This document shows, piece by piece, positions 37,742-49,428 of a DNA stretch of 64,000 nt. How positions within the stretch are numbered: position 1 is the first letter of the stretch; each line of letters starts with the position of its first letter. The stretch is from NCBI RefSeq assembly GCF_018691265.1, contig NW_024881272.1:25843323-25907322 (forward strand), read 5' to 3'. Position numbers and translations under genes: made by a program. Origin of the DNA: Tyto alba (Eukaryota > Chordata > Aves > Strigiformes > Tytonidae). The notes below the pieces were generated by a model, which saw only the letters and a program-made list of their open reading frames with translations, did not search any database and was not told the DNA's origin.

Positions 37742-40700
37742 CTGCAAATTAAAACAAAGAACGTGTTACTATTGAGTTTTCTTGTATTTGAACATCCCAT
37801 TGAAAACAACCCTTCAGCAGCTGAAAGGCTGCAGTCCTACTCATCGAGTGACTCGATTCCAAGTCACCTCAGTTTAGCAAATCTCTTAAACTACCTCCCT
37901 CTTGTTCCTGACCTACTTCCACACTTTAGCACTGTGCCTTTAAAGTACTCTCCTGCTGAGCATACACCTCAGAGGTCAAATACGCCTTTCACGATCCCTG
38001 CTCACTCTAAGGTGCTGGAGGTGCATCAAAGTCTCATCTTTCTTTTCCTCTGGTTGACCTATTTGCAAAAATTGATTGTTCACTCTGAGATACAACAGGG
38101 CAAATGCATTACCAATGACTCCTCTGCACAGCGTTTCAGAACTGGTATAAGCAGGTCAGTTAGAGGTGGGATGCTTTAGTTATCTTGTTCTGCCAGTATA
38201 ATCCCCAGTGCCATTAGTCCTGGCACTGTGCTATTAGACATGCAAATAACAGTACACCCACACATAGAGAAAAGAGCAAAGGCACACAGAAACCTAACAC
38301 AAGGCTCTGGAGGTCTACTGATTTGATAAGTAGCATTAAGCTTCAAAAACTCTGTTTTAACTTGTTGGCTGGTAGCAACAGCTTTCACTTAAATTTGCTT
38401 CCATTAATAAGCAAAAAAAAAAAAAAAGCACTTTTTTTTTTTCCGTAACAATAAACTATAATACCCAAAGTAAGAAAAAAAAAAATACATGATCTTAAAT
38501 CTCCAGATAGACAGACTGATGATGTCCTTCTAGCTTTTACTAGTATTAAATAGATTAGGTTAAAGAAATCTAGTAAGACCATTCTTTGGGAAAGCGTCTT
38601 TTAAAGAGTTCACTTTAATTTGGTTTTAATTCAAAAGTGTAGGAGGAGCTGCAACGTAAAATGAAGGAATCCAGTGAGCAGGTTTCTCTTACCAAGAACT
38701 TGGAGTCCATTTCTGCTGTCATTAATACTATCCCTTTTTCTTTCTGCAGCTCAGGATAATGGTACAAGACCAACTGGCTAGGAGCAGTTTCACCTTGGGT
38801 CTGAAGGAGACAAAGACATGGGTCAGTATCCCATAAAGAACTTCAGTTCTACTGCAGATTTGGAGGATTGATTACAAAACTTTGAGTATTAACTGCTACG
38901 GAGGCAATAATTTTTCAGGGCTTAAGGGTCAGTTCTAATTAAAAGTTCACTATTCCTGGTATGTACAGAAAAAAAGGGATGTGAAGATTTAGGCTGGGTT
39001 TTTTCTTGACTAAAGACCATTTTTCATTTAAAATAACCCACAATTGTCAGGAGGACATTTCATCTTAGAGCATCTAGTGGTATATTAAGTAGCTTGCACA
39101 AACAGTTCTAAAAAATTTGATTCTTGCTTCTGTTTTGAGATTATTTGACTTTTACCTCATTCTCCTTTAGATTATACAGTTAATTCCCATAAATCTCCTA
39201 ATTTACCTGTAATTAATTTATTAATTTACCCATAATTAATGGCAGGTTTTCCCTGATAATTCTTTTAAAGTTAAGCTAGACAACCTGTTTGTTAAACCAT
39301 TTAGCAAATATTCTATATTGTAATATACTGATACTAGATATTTCTGGACCCTATGCCATTTTTGGACCTTTTATTTCAATCACTCACCTGAACGTTTATT
39401 AGGGAAGTGAAGTGCAATTCTGTTCCTGACCACTGCCCCACAAAGAACTCGTAGCCTTCTTTTCTTGGCAAAGCATACAGAAACTGCAGATAAAAAAAAA
39501 TTTCTCCCTTTGTTAGAAGAAAATGATGGCCATGTCATACTGTTCTCCAGCATAAAAGCAGACAATAAGCCAACATTACCTTATCAGTATTATTTCATTA
39601 GCAAATATTCTCGCACATATTTTTATCAGTATTATACGAGACAGACAAAGGAAAGGACAGTGGAGAACATTCAGACTCTGACCTTTTTGTTCACTTCTAG
39701 AAAATTAACAGCAGAAATGGTCAAATATAAGGTAAGGAACATTCAGAGTATTTAATCCTGTCATTTCACCAACTGTTCCAGGACAGGCAGCAAGCATTTT
39801 CTCTCTACAGAAAATTTAGTCTGTTCGGCTCCATAGGCTAGGTACTTGCTCATTTTCCCACACCAAGGGAAAGGACAATGTGGAAGCAGAAAAACATGCA
39901 GTATACCTGACTAAATGCCAGTGCACTGCACAGAAATGCACTTAAAGATATAAATAACTTTCCAGGCTCCAACTAGCTCGGGAAGGCAGATCTATTTGAT
40001 CTTGCTCTTGGCAAGTGAAATATGCAGGACCAATTCATCAATCCAGTAAAGTCCCAGTCAGATCTACTGCTTTTGTAAACAAAGTATATAGACTCTCAGC
40101 ACAGCAAAGTCTATATACTTTGTTTTCATAAAGGAATGAAGCATTTAATTTCTGTGTCAGCACAGTGAAATTTGCACAAAGTCCACGCTTCAGCACACCA
40201 ATTACTGTAAAAACACATCACTTTCAACAGAAAACAGTATTAATCCAGCAGCACATGGTACAAAACTGCAGAAAGATATCCTTTAGCTTGTTAGCTCTTC
40301 TGCTCTTTTGTAGTTTAACTTCTTCAAAGTAACAACATACTTATTCACACAGGAATCTTCTAATTGAAGCTTACAAGATATCCACCGACCCATGTGAGAA
40401 ACAGTGAACCCACATCTTGGGAATCCACTCATTTCTGAAATAACCGTATTACACATTCGCAGTATTTTATGCTTTGCAGTGTTGGCATACACCTAAGACA
40501 CAACCCACAGAGTATTTACTCTGTTATCTGTAACAAAGGGTTTGACTACATCCGATTCCCCCTTCCTTGCCTTCACAGCTGATGAATTACAGTGCTCTAC
40601 AACAGAACTTATACATTTTGCAGTGCATGCCATATAGTCTTTTTCGATAACTCACATGCCCTTACAAAGATGCATTACTGACACAGCATAGTGCCTGCCC

Positions 40701-43700
40701 AGCATGGCTTCCATGCAAATAGCTCACACTACCTTACCAGTATTTACCTATCACATATCAACAGCTGGGTGAAGAAAGCATGGGTATGCGCATTTATGAT
40801 GATGAAAAACAGGCTAATAAATGACACGGTTCAGCTCTTTCTGTGGACAGAACCCCAATATATTGTTTTCTTTGTCTGTTTGCCTTTTCACATACTCCTG
40901 CCTACCTTCACTGCCAGCAAAGAAACATAAAAAGAAAAGAGGAGCAATTCATACCAACTGTTAAGACAAGAGAACTCACTTTCTCCATATATGTGCAATG
41001 AAATGCCATGGTGACACGTAGCTATAGCTAACAACAGTTCCTCCAAGTTAAAGCAAGGATGCTTTAAGCAATAAGGAAAGATATGCAGGAACATCAAGGA
41101 AGCTGGCCTAAAAGGCTTGGCTCTTCACAACACTGCACAGAAGAGACTTAAACACAAGACATCAATAAATGGAAACCAAAGGCATGTAGCTAAATTCCTT
41201 CCCTGGGAGGTTCTGTGCTCTCGTTTCTGAACCCTACGGCTATTATATCTAGATAGCTGATAGCTCGATCAAACTGTTTAATACATATGAATAGCCATTG
41301 CTTTTATCTGAACACTAAGACAAGTATTTGAACACCTGGACTTTACTAATCGAGCTGATATGATAAATCTGAATGCAGGAGGGTCAAAAGTTGATGCATT
41401 AGGCTTCAGAGAGGATAAATGCATTACAGCTATACATCCACGCATTGCGAGTCTCTGCCATACGTACCGATGGACATTTCTGGGCTCTCTTCCATATTAA
41501 ATCAAACTTCTCTGCCTTTGGGGAAGGAAAAAGAGAAATTAAGTTCTTGTAACACAAACATGGTTGCAGAGTTATTCAGAATCACCTCATTAACCTTTAC
41601 AGGGCACAACTTCCATCTACAGAAGGTCTTACTGCGGGAACAGCTAACAATGAGTGTGTGGAAAACTGTATTTAATTCTTCGTTACCTAAATGTCATCAG
41701 TACCCCATTTTAACAATGCTGTCTCTAAGATGCAACAGCAAACTCATTGGATCCAAAGCTTTATTCCTTGGAGGCGGGGGGCCCACGCATGAGGCTTGCA
41801 TTACGTCCTCTTCCAGTAATAGCTCCACTGCATCATGTGGTGTCAACAGCTGAGCAAGATGACATATCCCTGGCCCCAAACTGTGGATTTTACATCAGTC
41901 ATCTGTTTTTCAGTATTAAAATGCAGCCTACATATTTACTCAAACATACTTATTGCTTACGTTTATACTAAAACCACAAACACGTTTGGTCATCCCTGAA
42001 ACCTGGCAATCTCATTCATGTGTTCTCCGTGTTCCTCCAAATCTTTTGCCTACTCTTCTCTTCCTGGTGCCATATATTGATACCTACTCTGAGGTGTGCA
42101 GGAGGGAAAACACATGGCATTGATCAACACGAAATTCCTCTGTGTATGCTTCTGAGCACTTAAGAATTATACAGGGCCTTTCTTCCAGTCAACAAAAAGC
42201 TTCTGGCAAAAGACAGGTTTTCCCCCCGCTTCTAGCGACACCATGAACTACTTCCTAATGTGCCTAGGATGTGGTTTGTGTTAAAAGCCTTAGAAGCTTC
42301 CAAAGCTCCTCTAAAACAGTGCACCAAAGAACAGTGCCAGCCCCACTAATGAAAGACCTACACCATCTTCACTGGAATCCCTGGCTTTGGCCATCTGCTA
42401 CAGTAAATGTGCAATTTAAATTATTTTCCCAACATCCACATGTTGGGAAAGCTGAAACACGAAGCTGCTTGACTTCAAATCCCACACTGCCATTTTCAGA
42501 GCATACAGCACTTCATACACTTAGAATATAGCCTCCCACTGACTTCAGTTGCAGCTCAAAGGGCCAAGTACAACCGTAAAGCAGACCCCAGCTCTAAACG
42601 ACGTTTCAAGAACTCAAGGAACACACAGCTTGAGCTGAGCTGTGAAAAGACAGATTTAAGAGATCACAATCACACAGAGACTATGAAGCAAAGAATAAGA
42701 AGAAATCCCAGAAGCAAAAAAAACTCCTTTGGCCTAACACAGATTAACTACAATTAACATCTGGTAAAGTTATCAGGAGTAAGATTATGATCTTATCACA
42801 GGAAGCACCATGCAACCTCAATGAAAGACAGTGCTGCCAATAATTTTAAATGTATGAAAGTAAGTTGTAAGCGATTAGCCACGTGCAAGTTATTGGCCAA
42901 GTGTGCTAGTGCTGCCATATTAAACTTGAGTTAGCAGTCCGTGCTGCAAGGAAGAAGGGAAAGAAATGAGCAACTCTGAAAAAAATTATGTGAAAATACA
43001 AATGCTACCCTAATACATACTAGGGCCCTGCAAAGAGTATTGGATACTCGTAAGAAAAAATGCCTGGACATTCAAGCCAGGTGTGCAGAAAAAGGTACTA
43101 GCTTTATTGAGACTGATGTAAGTGAAAAAAAGAGGAATACACATTTCTGGAAACAAAAGTCTTTATTTGGGGCAATAGGATCACTCAATCTGGAAAAAGT
43201 TTGTTCTTGAAACCTCATTTTCCCTCAGTGATTGCTTTTAAAAGCAACAGAATCACAGTTAGAAAGGAAAGTTTTGCACACTGGCCTTTCAAGTGCATAG
43301 CTATAGGGGAACTACTTACAGGGATAACAGCATAAACCGTATCTTTTGCAGAAAAATACTGATTCCAAATCTGCAAACAAAGGAGATTAGATACAGTTAA
43401 AATCAAGCATCTAGCAGTAATATTAAATGCTTTAAGAAGAATTGCATTTGTCAACTTACTTTTATAAGCACTTAGAAAAATAATTTTTTGATCAAGCCTG
43501 ATTGACTTGCCTGCTAATGCAATATGCTTCTCCTAAGGTTCCAGAGTACTTGTACCAAAGAACAAATCTCAACAAGATAACAGAAATAAGCAGTAGGCTT
43601 AGAGATGGCTCAAGATTTACTAGCCATCAGAATTACTTCTAACATTTTTCCCAACAATCACACTAACAATTTCTAAAGAGTTTGAGGGGTTTTTGGTTTT

Positions 43701-46477
43701 GTTTGTTTGTTTGTTTTTAGTAAAGAACATACAAAACATTTTCAACAGTAGACAAGACTTTGCATAATATTCCTGTGTTTACAATCTTTTTCTTCACCAC
43801 AGCAGGACAGCAATACCAACATAAAAGCTAAAAGTCTTTAATAAATGGACAAAAGATGTGACTTATAACTAGATAAAAGGGAATACATTGCAAAGTCAAG
43901 CAGATATTAGGGAGAATAACTTAATTCACACTGTTCTTCAAACAGATCCACCCACCTCCTTCTCACCCTAACCAACTTTAGTATGAGTACTGAGGCTCCT
44001 GAATGACAGCGCAAACAAAGGTACAAGGTGGCAAAAGCTTTGGTTTTATTCCAGCAAAACAGATGTAACATAATCCATATGAGCTACTGCTAGGATTTCC
44101 CTTTACCTGGCTTCAAACCTGACAGGAGCTTGCTAAGACCACACATTAAATGGCAACAATAAGAATTACAGCAGAGACAGTTTTTGAGTGATCAAGTCCA
44201 GATGTGTTATTTTATGAAGTGGGTACATCCTAGGTGGACTTACCTATATGGAGAAAACTGTGACTGTGCTTTTTATAAATATACATCCACACAAGTTTTA
44301 CTTTTCAGTCTAAGTAAAATTTCCATCCTCACATGTAGATTACTATTAAGCACATATGTAGAGCAAACTTTATTCCATTTAAATTTATCACCTGTTTTAT
44401 CTCCTCTGCTGATTTTTCCTTCACCATCTCAACATTAAGAATTGAGTCAAGCGTCTGCAAAAGAAAGCATAAGGAATTTGGCATGACAACAGCTCTGATT
44501 CAAGTGAGAATACAGAATGGATGCAATTACAGATAACAAAATCAAGCTAGAGGAACTTAATTCAATTTACAGTGTGACTTAGTCCTCTTAATTGCCAAAG
44601 AAACTAGTAAATTACAAGCAGTAACGCACGGAAAAGTGGACTCACACCTTCAGATGGAATAGAAGAAATTCCATCAGGACACAAGATACATTTTGCTCCA
44701 GTTGTGCAGATCTATACTGAAGCTGCAAGAGGAGCTGCAGCCTTTTGCCTGCAGCCATCTCAGACACATGCTCTGTTGGCAGATTTACACAGAAAGTTTG
44801 CCAAAATAGGAAAATGTGAAAGAGAATAAAATCATTCTCTAGTCCCTCTGCTGGCTGATCTCTGAAAATATATGTACATGCTGTAAAGGCAGTTTAACCC
44901 TTTCCATTTATATTGAAAACACTCAGTACAGAGCCCCTAACTAGTAGGAACTTTCAAAGAGAAAGGACAGGATAATAAAAACCCAGAGAGCTGGAGTTTT
45001 AAGATCAAACATGATCCCAACAGTAAATTAAAATCTTATACTCAAGTGCAGCATAAGGAACATTAGTTTTATGTCAAGCAGCTCTTTGCTGAAGCATTGA
45101 TGGTAGCTATACAAGTTAATCTACGTCCTTGATTTGCCAGCATGTCCTCTCCTAACACTTAGGTTTGTCTCCCTTACCTTATCCTTTGTGAATCCTCCCT
45201 TTGATGTCTTTGTGCCCAAGCCTTCTGCCTAGAAGAAAACATTATTCTTTAGCTTTTATAGCTGATACTTTAATACCATTTATTTGCCTTCCTTTCCATG
45301 CATAACATGGCTGCTGACAAAAGTCACCTGAGTAGGAGCTCAAGTTTAAGATACTTCAAGATCACACAGATGTGCATTTTTATTAAAATAAATGATTGAT
45401 TAGGAGAAGTAAATAAAATTAACAACAATGTGAATTACAAATTTCAAGGCCAGAAAGGATTAGTTAAAAGCAAACTATTACGCATTTTGGATCAAATATT
45501 ATTCAACAGTTTTCTTGCATTCACTAAAAAATGATAAACACAAGACCACATCACTCTATCTAGCCAAACTAATCTGGAGCCAATTAAACACTTAAGGTAT
45601 TAGGCACATAATTTACAGTCTGAAAAACAGCAAAATACACTGGAATACAGAGCAATACTTCTAGCCACTCGAGAGTGAAATTCTGGGGCTCCTTACTAAC
45701 CTGAACACTGTATGTTTGTAGCATTATGCTGATCCTATATAAATGATATTACAGCTTTAATATATGTGAATTACAAAGAAAATTGGCCTTGCCTTTTCTT
45801 CCATACATCTGATAAATTCTCCTTGATTGGAATATCCTACAGGTTGCTTTTTCACTTCATTTCTTTTTTCCATACGGGATTCAAACACTTCCGGACTGGA
45901 TCTGAATCAGAAAAGGGACTATTAACAGTATTGGGTGATTAACATCACTTGGCCTTTTAGAATATTTACTGTGGTACTGATTCATGTTAAAACTTTAATT
46001 TTTTGTTAGCAGAACTATCTCTTATCAAGCCGATCATGTTGGGAGACGACTCTCATTCACCTGGCGCCAACTGCATGTGAATCTAAAGGCAGCATTAGGC
46101 CCAAACGAATTGTCTCATCAAAGCTAAAACTGACCTCCCTCCTCCTAAAAAAACCCAGCTCCCCCTGCACCCCTTCTTCCCAAAAAGCAGCACACACACC
46201 CCCCTGCCCCCCCACAGCCCCCCCGCTGCCCTTTTTTCCCCCCAGGCCCTCCGGTTACCTCAGATCCACCCCCTCCCCGCCCGCACCTCCGCAGCTCCTG
46301 GATCTTGTGCCGGTACTTCCCGTAGAAGGGGTTCTCCTCCAGCGGCGCCCCCCCGGGCCCGGGCCCCGGCCCCGCCAGCTCCCGGCACGGCGCGGCCGGC
46401 AGCCCCAGCGGGCGGAGCGCGGCGCGGCTCCTCAGCGCCGCCCCCAGCGCCCCGGCCTGCTGCAGCGGCCCCGCCAT
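37547..46477 (-). CDS. ATPAF1: ATPAF1, ATP synthase mitochondrial F1 complex assembly factor 1 (complete, 9 exons)
   Basis: The minus-strand coding segments are 46477-46287, 45901-45793, 45228-45178, 44454-44392, 43370-43320, 41515-41468, 39483-39388, 38800-38693 and 37741-37547. Together they make 912 nt and 303 residues, with matching phases at every junction. The protein belongs to the ATP11 family. It is a mitochondrial matrix chaperone that binds free F1 beta subunit during assembly of the F1-ATPase. The N-terminus is rich in Arg and Ala and has no acidic residue in its first 30 positions, which fits a mitochondrial targeting peptide. The conserved ATP11 core includes [26 protein letters not shown] and [11 protein letters not shown]. 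The human protein is about 328 residues, and the difference falls mainly in the poorly conserved N-terminus. Intron 2 uses a GC donor. No stop or frameshift is present. Confidence 0.97.
38693..38800 (-). CDS. ATPAF1: ATPAF1 coding exon 8
   Basis: 108 nt, phase 0 at both ends. It encodes 36 residues including [19 protein letters not shown] and [10 protein letters not shown]. Donor GTAAGA, acceptor CTTCAG. Confidence 0.96.
39388..39483 (-). CDS. ATPAF1: ATPAF1 coding exon 7
   Basis: 96 nt, phase 0. It encodes [18 protein letters not shown] and then [14 protein letters not shown]. Donor GTGAGT, acceptor TCTGCAG after a T-rich tract. Confidence 0.96.
39484..41467 (-). other. ATPAF1 intron 6
   Basis: An AT-rich 2-kb intron. 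It contains a perfect 18-bp inverted repeat at 40077-40125, listed separately, and an AATTTACC/TAATTAAT-type duplication lies in the neighbouring intron near 39.2 kb. I see no other element. Confidence 0.9.
40077..40125. repeat. Perfect 18-bp inverted repeat (hairpin)
   Basis: The left arm AAACAAAGTATATAGACT (40077-40094) and the right arm AGTCTATATACTTTGTTT (40108-40125) are exact reverse complements separated by a 13-base loop. Pairing stops at a T-T opposition outside the arms. It could be a small palindromic repeat, a remnant of a transposon end pair or a structured intronic RNA element. It is too short for a typical animal microRNA precursor. Confidence 0.9.
41468..41515 (-). CDS. ATPAF1: ATPAF1 coding exon 6
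   Basis: A 48-nt exon, phase 0, encoding [16 protein letters not shown]. Donor GTACGT, acceptor CCAAAG. It is found only through similarity and phase because it is too short for an open-frame search. Confidence 0.95.
43320..43370 (-). CDS. ATPAF1: ATPAF1 coding exon 5
   Basis: A 51-nt exon, phase 0, encoding [17 protein letters not shown], a strongly conserved ATP11-family segment. Donor GTAAGT, acceptor TTGCAG. Confidence 0.96.
43697..43718. repeat. (GTTT)n simple repeat
   Basis: Four to five GTTT units on the + strand in ATPAF1 intron 4. Confidence 0.8.
44392..44454 (-). CDS. ATPAF1: ATPAF1 coding exon 4
   Basis: A 63-nt exon, phase 0, encoding [19 protein letters not shown] and then KQ. 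Donor GTGATA is weaker than consensus; acceptor TTGCAG. Confidence 0.95.
45178..45228 (-). CDS. ATPAF1: ATPAF1 coding exon 3
   Basis: A 51-nt exon, phase 0, encoding [17 protein letters not shown]. The FTKDK ending matches the family. Donor GTAAGG, acceptor TTCTAG. Its phase-0 start supports the GC donor call for the preceding exon. Confidence 0.94.
45793..45901 (-). CDS. ATPAF1: ATPAF1 coding exon 2 (followed by a GC donor)
   Basis: 109 nt completing Arg64 and encoding [20 protein letters not shown] and the following [11 protein letters not shown]. The homologous human protein continues straight from this Glu/Lys end into the next exon, which places the junction at AAG followed by GCAAGG, a GC-type donor. 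The nearest GT, at 45774, would add six non-homologous residues and has a poor consensus. Confidence 0.93.
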
Positions 46478-46560
46478 GGCGCCCGCCGCCTCGCGCTCCG
46501 CCCGCCTCAGCGCTCCGCCCCGTCCCGCACCCAAAATCAACCGGCCGGAGACGCGCGCTG
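46190..46560 (-). promoter_or_regulatory. GC-rich (CpG-island-like) promoter region of ATPAF1
   Basis: Very GC- and CpG-rich sequence surrounds the first exon and lacks a TATA box, as is usual for a housekeeping mitochondrial gene. It stands out sharply from the AT-rich flanks on both sides. The transcription start is not determined; it probably lies between the ATG at 46477 and about 46560. Confidence 0.65.
46287..46477 (-). CDS. ATPAF1: ATPAF1 coding exon 1
   Basis: It encodes 63 residues plus two bases of Arg64. The start at 46477 ([17 protein letters not shown]) is chosen because the targeting-peptide character begins there and it lies in a favourable initiation context. An in-frame ATG at 46603 falls in the probable non-transcribed flank. 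Similarity to ATP11 proteins begins at [15 protein letters not shown]. Donor GTGCGG at 46286. Confidence 0.9.
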
Positions 46561-46571
46561 GGGGAGGAACT

Positions 46572-46577
46572 TTTATT
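46572..46577 (-). terminator. Candidate distal poly(A) signal of EFCAB14
   Basis: AATAAA on the minus strand, 2.68 kb past the EFCAB14 stop and only 95 bp before the ATPAF1 start codon. More proximal hexamers occur at 47498-47503 and 47482-47487. Use of this one is uncertain. Confidence 0.25.
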
Positions 46578-46617
46578 TCGAGAAATTGAAAGTTCAGTGA
46601 CACGGTTAAAGAGAGAG

Positions 46618-46621
<4 letters not shown>

Positions 46622-46650
<29 letters not shown>
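46622..46650. repeat. A29 tract
   Basis: A long pure A run on the + strand just upstream of the ATPAF1 promoter. No retrocopy or SINE body can be recognised next to it. Confidence 0.9.
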
Positions 46651-46651
<1 letters not shown>

Positions 46652-47481
46652 CGCGGAGAGCCGCAGCGCAAACCCAGCGGCGCACAGGACGATGCACGCC
46701 CTCCCTGTAAAGGTCAGTCAATGACATGAAAGACAGTGGTCCCTACACAGGGGTCACCCAAAAAAACCCACAAATACAGCCTGAAAATGAACCCAATAAC
46801 CGCCCCTTTGGAAACCCACGGACTCTAGGCATGAGCTACAGCAGAGAGCCGATCCAAACAAGTGTGTTTACTATGCCCGTGCCTTTTACGCGCCCTGCAG
46901 CGCGACTAAAACACGGGGGAGGAAGTCTGCCAACGCCGCGGCTTCGGGCAGCACGCAGGACGGAGACCGGTGGCGTGGCAAAAAATTTCCAGGGCCCAGT
47001 GCTCCCAGGCTGCAGCACACCGCTACCGGCTGCCCGAGGCCAAACAGAAGCGACCACTGTACTCGGGGACAATCGGATTTTGTTAAATTGATAGCACGAG
47101 TCCATCCTGCAACAGTAGTGACTACAGCAATTAGCAGTCGCCTATGCTCTCAACAGGGAAATGAAGCAGCACTGCTGACAGCTCTGCCCCAGTGCCAGTT
47201 GCAGACCAGCTCGGCTCCTTGGCCGCGGGCAGGACGCGGGCGGCTGGAGCAGGACGCGCCGTCTCTAGGCCGACGGTTTCGCTACTGCTGCTGAAGAGCC
47301 TGCTAAAAGTAAAGCAGACCGCAACAAAACAAAATACTAAGATTCACATGGCGATACAATAATCCCTTAAATTTTAAGGTAAGTTACATTTCACACAAAC
47401 CATACTTCCAAAAATATTTTGCAAACTCTGGCATGTGGCTATGATACAGTATGTACAAATAAAATACCAGAATGGTTATAT
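46651..47481. other. Spacer between EFCAB14 proximal poly(A) signals and ATPAF1
   Basis: Moderately GC-rich sequence with no recognisable gene. In human the small gene TEX38 lies in this interval; I do not recognise a counterpart. The 121-codon open frame at 46726-47091 (+) has no known motif. Confidence 0.5.
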
Positions 47482-49252
47482 TTTATTGCTCTTTTTTTTT
47501 ATTTGGTTAAGGAATTATACAGTAGCGTATAAAAGGGTGTGGGAAGCAGCAAGAAGCAAGTGTTGGCTTCTTGTCCTCTCAAAGCCCAGGTTGGTTGGTT
47601 TTGTTTTGTTTTTAAATACTGTGTTTTCAAACATCACATCAAAAGCATTTCTGTATTGGGTCACATCTGCATTACCCAAACAGGATAGAAGAGCAACAGT
47701 GAAAGAAGCCTAGGCAATGGGTGACAGGGTTCCATTTTGTACATTCCTTCACTGATTCATACTTCCAGAATACAGTTATTCATAAAACATCCAGTCTAGA
47801 GTTATATAAAAGTCAACAATTGTGAACCAACTTCCACATAAACAGGTTTCAGTGAGGGGGGCAACTTCAATTCACTAATCATGCAAAAAACTCCCAACAA
47901 GATCTGTAATATCTGTGAGCAAAATCATCCAACTTGGCCCTGATCTAGCCTGCAAGAGAATCTCTTCTGCAAAAGTAATTTTCTATGTTCCAGAAGGCTA
48001 TAAACCGTCTGTGTTTAGATCCACTAGGATAAACAAACTCTTAACTTCCTCTACAGTAAGGAAACCTCACTTACAAAGCATGTGTCAGTAAAGGACACGG
48101 ATGCGACTGCACACTCCTGTCCTGCCTTTTACATCCTTCTGTTGGCAAGAACACAAAAGGTAAAGGTACCAAGAAGTGATCATGCTCACACTAGTCAGGA
48201 AACAGCCCATAAGTCTACTCTGGGCCTTCCCTACCTGCTCACACTCCTAGTGACCAGGAGCTTTACTCTGGACACTTCATCAGAGCGACCCAAACAACAG
48301 TGGATGGAAGAACCCGGCCACACCAGCAACCCTGTTCAAAAGATCTCCAGTCAGCGAGACCATCAGCACAGCGCTGACTGTACCCAAGGCATGAACTATC
48401 TGGGTGCTACTCAGCAGGCTGCATTGTAGACTTTTACCTTGTAAGCATCTGTTATTCAATACTTTATTTTTTAAAAAACAGATAGGCTTATCTCATAAAA
48501 TGTAATCTGGACGCAATACAGCAAAGCTAAAAGAACACTGAAGTGAAAACCCAAGCACTTGGTAGGTAATTGCGCCTGTAGGCTCATGATGTAAAAACAC
48601 TTTCGACCCTTCTCTCTAAAAATAAATCCTGCTATAGATGGGCATGATTTACCACTTCTGCTTTCCTCTGTCTTAGTATAAACACATTCATGGATATAGT
48701 CAAAATCAGAACTTTAGCTGAAGCTCTTAACACTCCTTTTAGGCTCAGTCTCTCATTATCAACAGCTTACTACCAACACAGCCCCTGACACAAACTTCCC
48801 CTTAAATATGCATAATTTACTCTACCTCAAATATTTACAAGCAGAAGCAGCCCATCTTTACAAGACAGATTTCCTTCTGCTCTACATAAAGTGCAGCTCT
48901 CTAATTTAAGGCAAATTTCAGTGAAATATAAAACCATAGTTTTATTTTAGTATGTACACATTTTAAATTAAAAACAAGAATTCCCTCGAAAAGGAAAGAA
49001 TGAGAATAAAATGTTTCCAAGCTTAGGAATTTTCTGAATTTTAACACAGTCCCAATATTATGTTCTATCGACATATAAATTTAAAAATTCCTTTTCAATA
49101 AATGCAAATGAAAAAAGAGGTGGCAATGTGTACAGTAATTTAGCTCCAAAGATCAGTAAAACACTGGGAAAGTGCAGATGTAGTTTTTCATGTCCCATAG
49201 TTTCCTTTAGCTACAGTAGCATCCATCAGTATCACATTTCTAAATATATATC
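47482..49252 (-). other. EFCAB14: Probable 3' UTR of EFCAB14
   Basis: An AT-rich stretch immediately after the EFCAB14 stop codon. Two closely spaced AATAAA hexamers on the minus strand (47498-47503 and 47482-47487) would end a UTR of about 1.77 kb. Others occur at 48463-48468 and near 48941. No coding exon on either strand is recognised here. Confidence 0.5.
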
Positions 49253-49428
49253 CTATACATCTAATGCTAATCTCAGTTCTTGTAATGAGTATTTCTCATC
49301 TCCATCTGTATCAAATTTTTTAAAGCTCTGTGACTCTTGGGCTGTAGAGCCAAGCAGCTTTTGAAGATCTTCATATGACAGTTTTCCATCAGCATCTCCA
49401 GTTGTTTTTTCAAACAAATTCTTAAGAT
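49253..49428 (-). CDS. EFCAB14: EFCAB14 terminal coding exon (two EF-hands)
   Basis: 176 nt ending in TAG at 49253. The first loop reads [12 protein letters not shown], with Thr instead of Asp at position 1 and Asp at position 12. The second reads [12 protein letters not shown], with good acidic positions 1, 3, 5 and 12 but Glu in place of the usual Gly at position 6. The exon ends LRLALDV. The acceptor is TTTGCAG. Confidence 0.95.

Noticed and set aside
45775..45792. Alternative GT donor for ATPAF1 exon 2
   Set aside because: It would add six residues (ARPIFF) absent from the family, and TTT before GTAATT is a poor donor compared with AAG before GCAAGG.
46478..46603. In-frame upstream ATG extending ATPAF1 by 42 residues
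   Set aside because: The extension would include the AATAAA-containing flank and moves the targeting-peptide-like sequence away from the N-terminus. The start at 46477 fits the family better.
46726..47091. 121-codon plus-strand open frame as a TEX38 candidate
   Set aside because: The translation shows no membrane segment or similarity that I recognise to TEX38.
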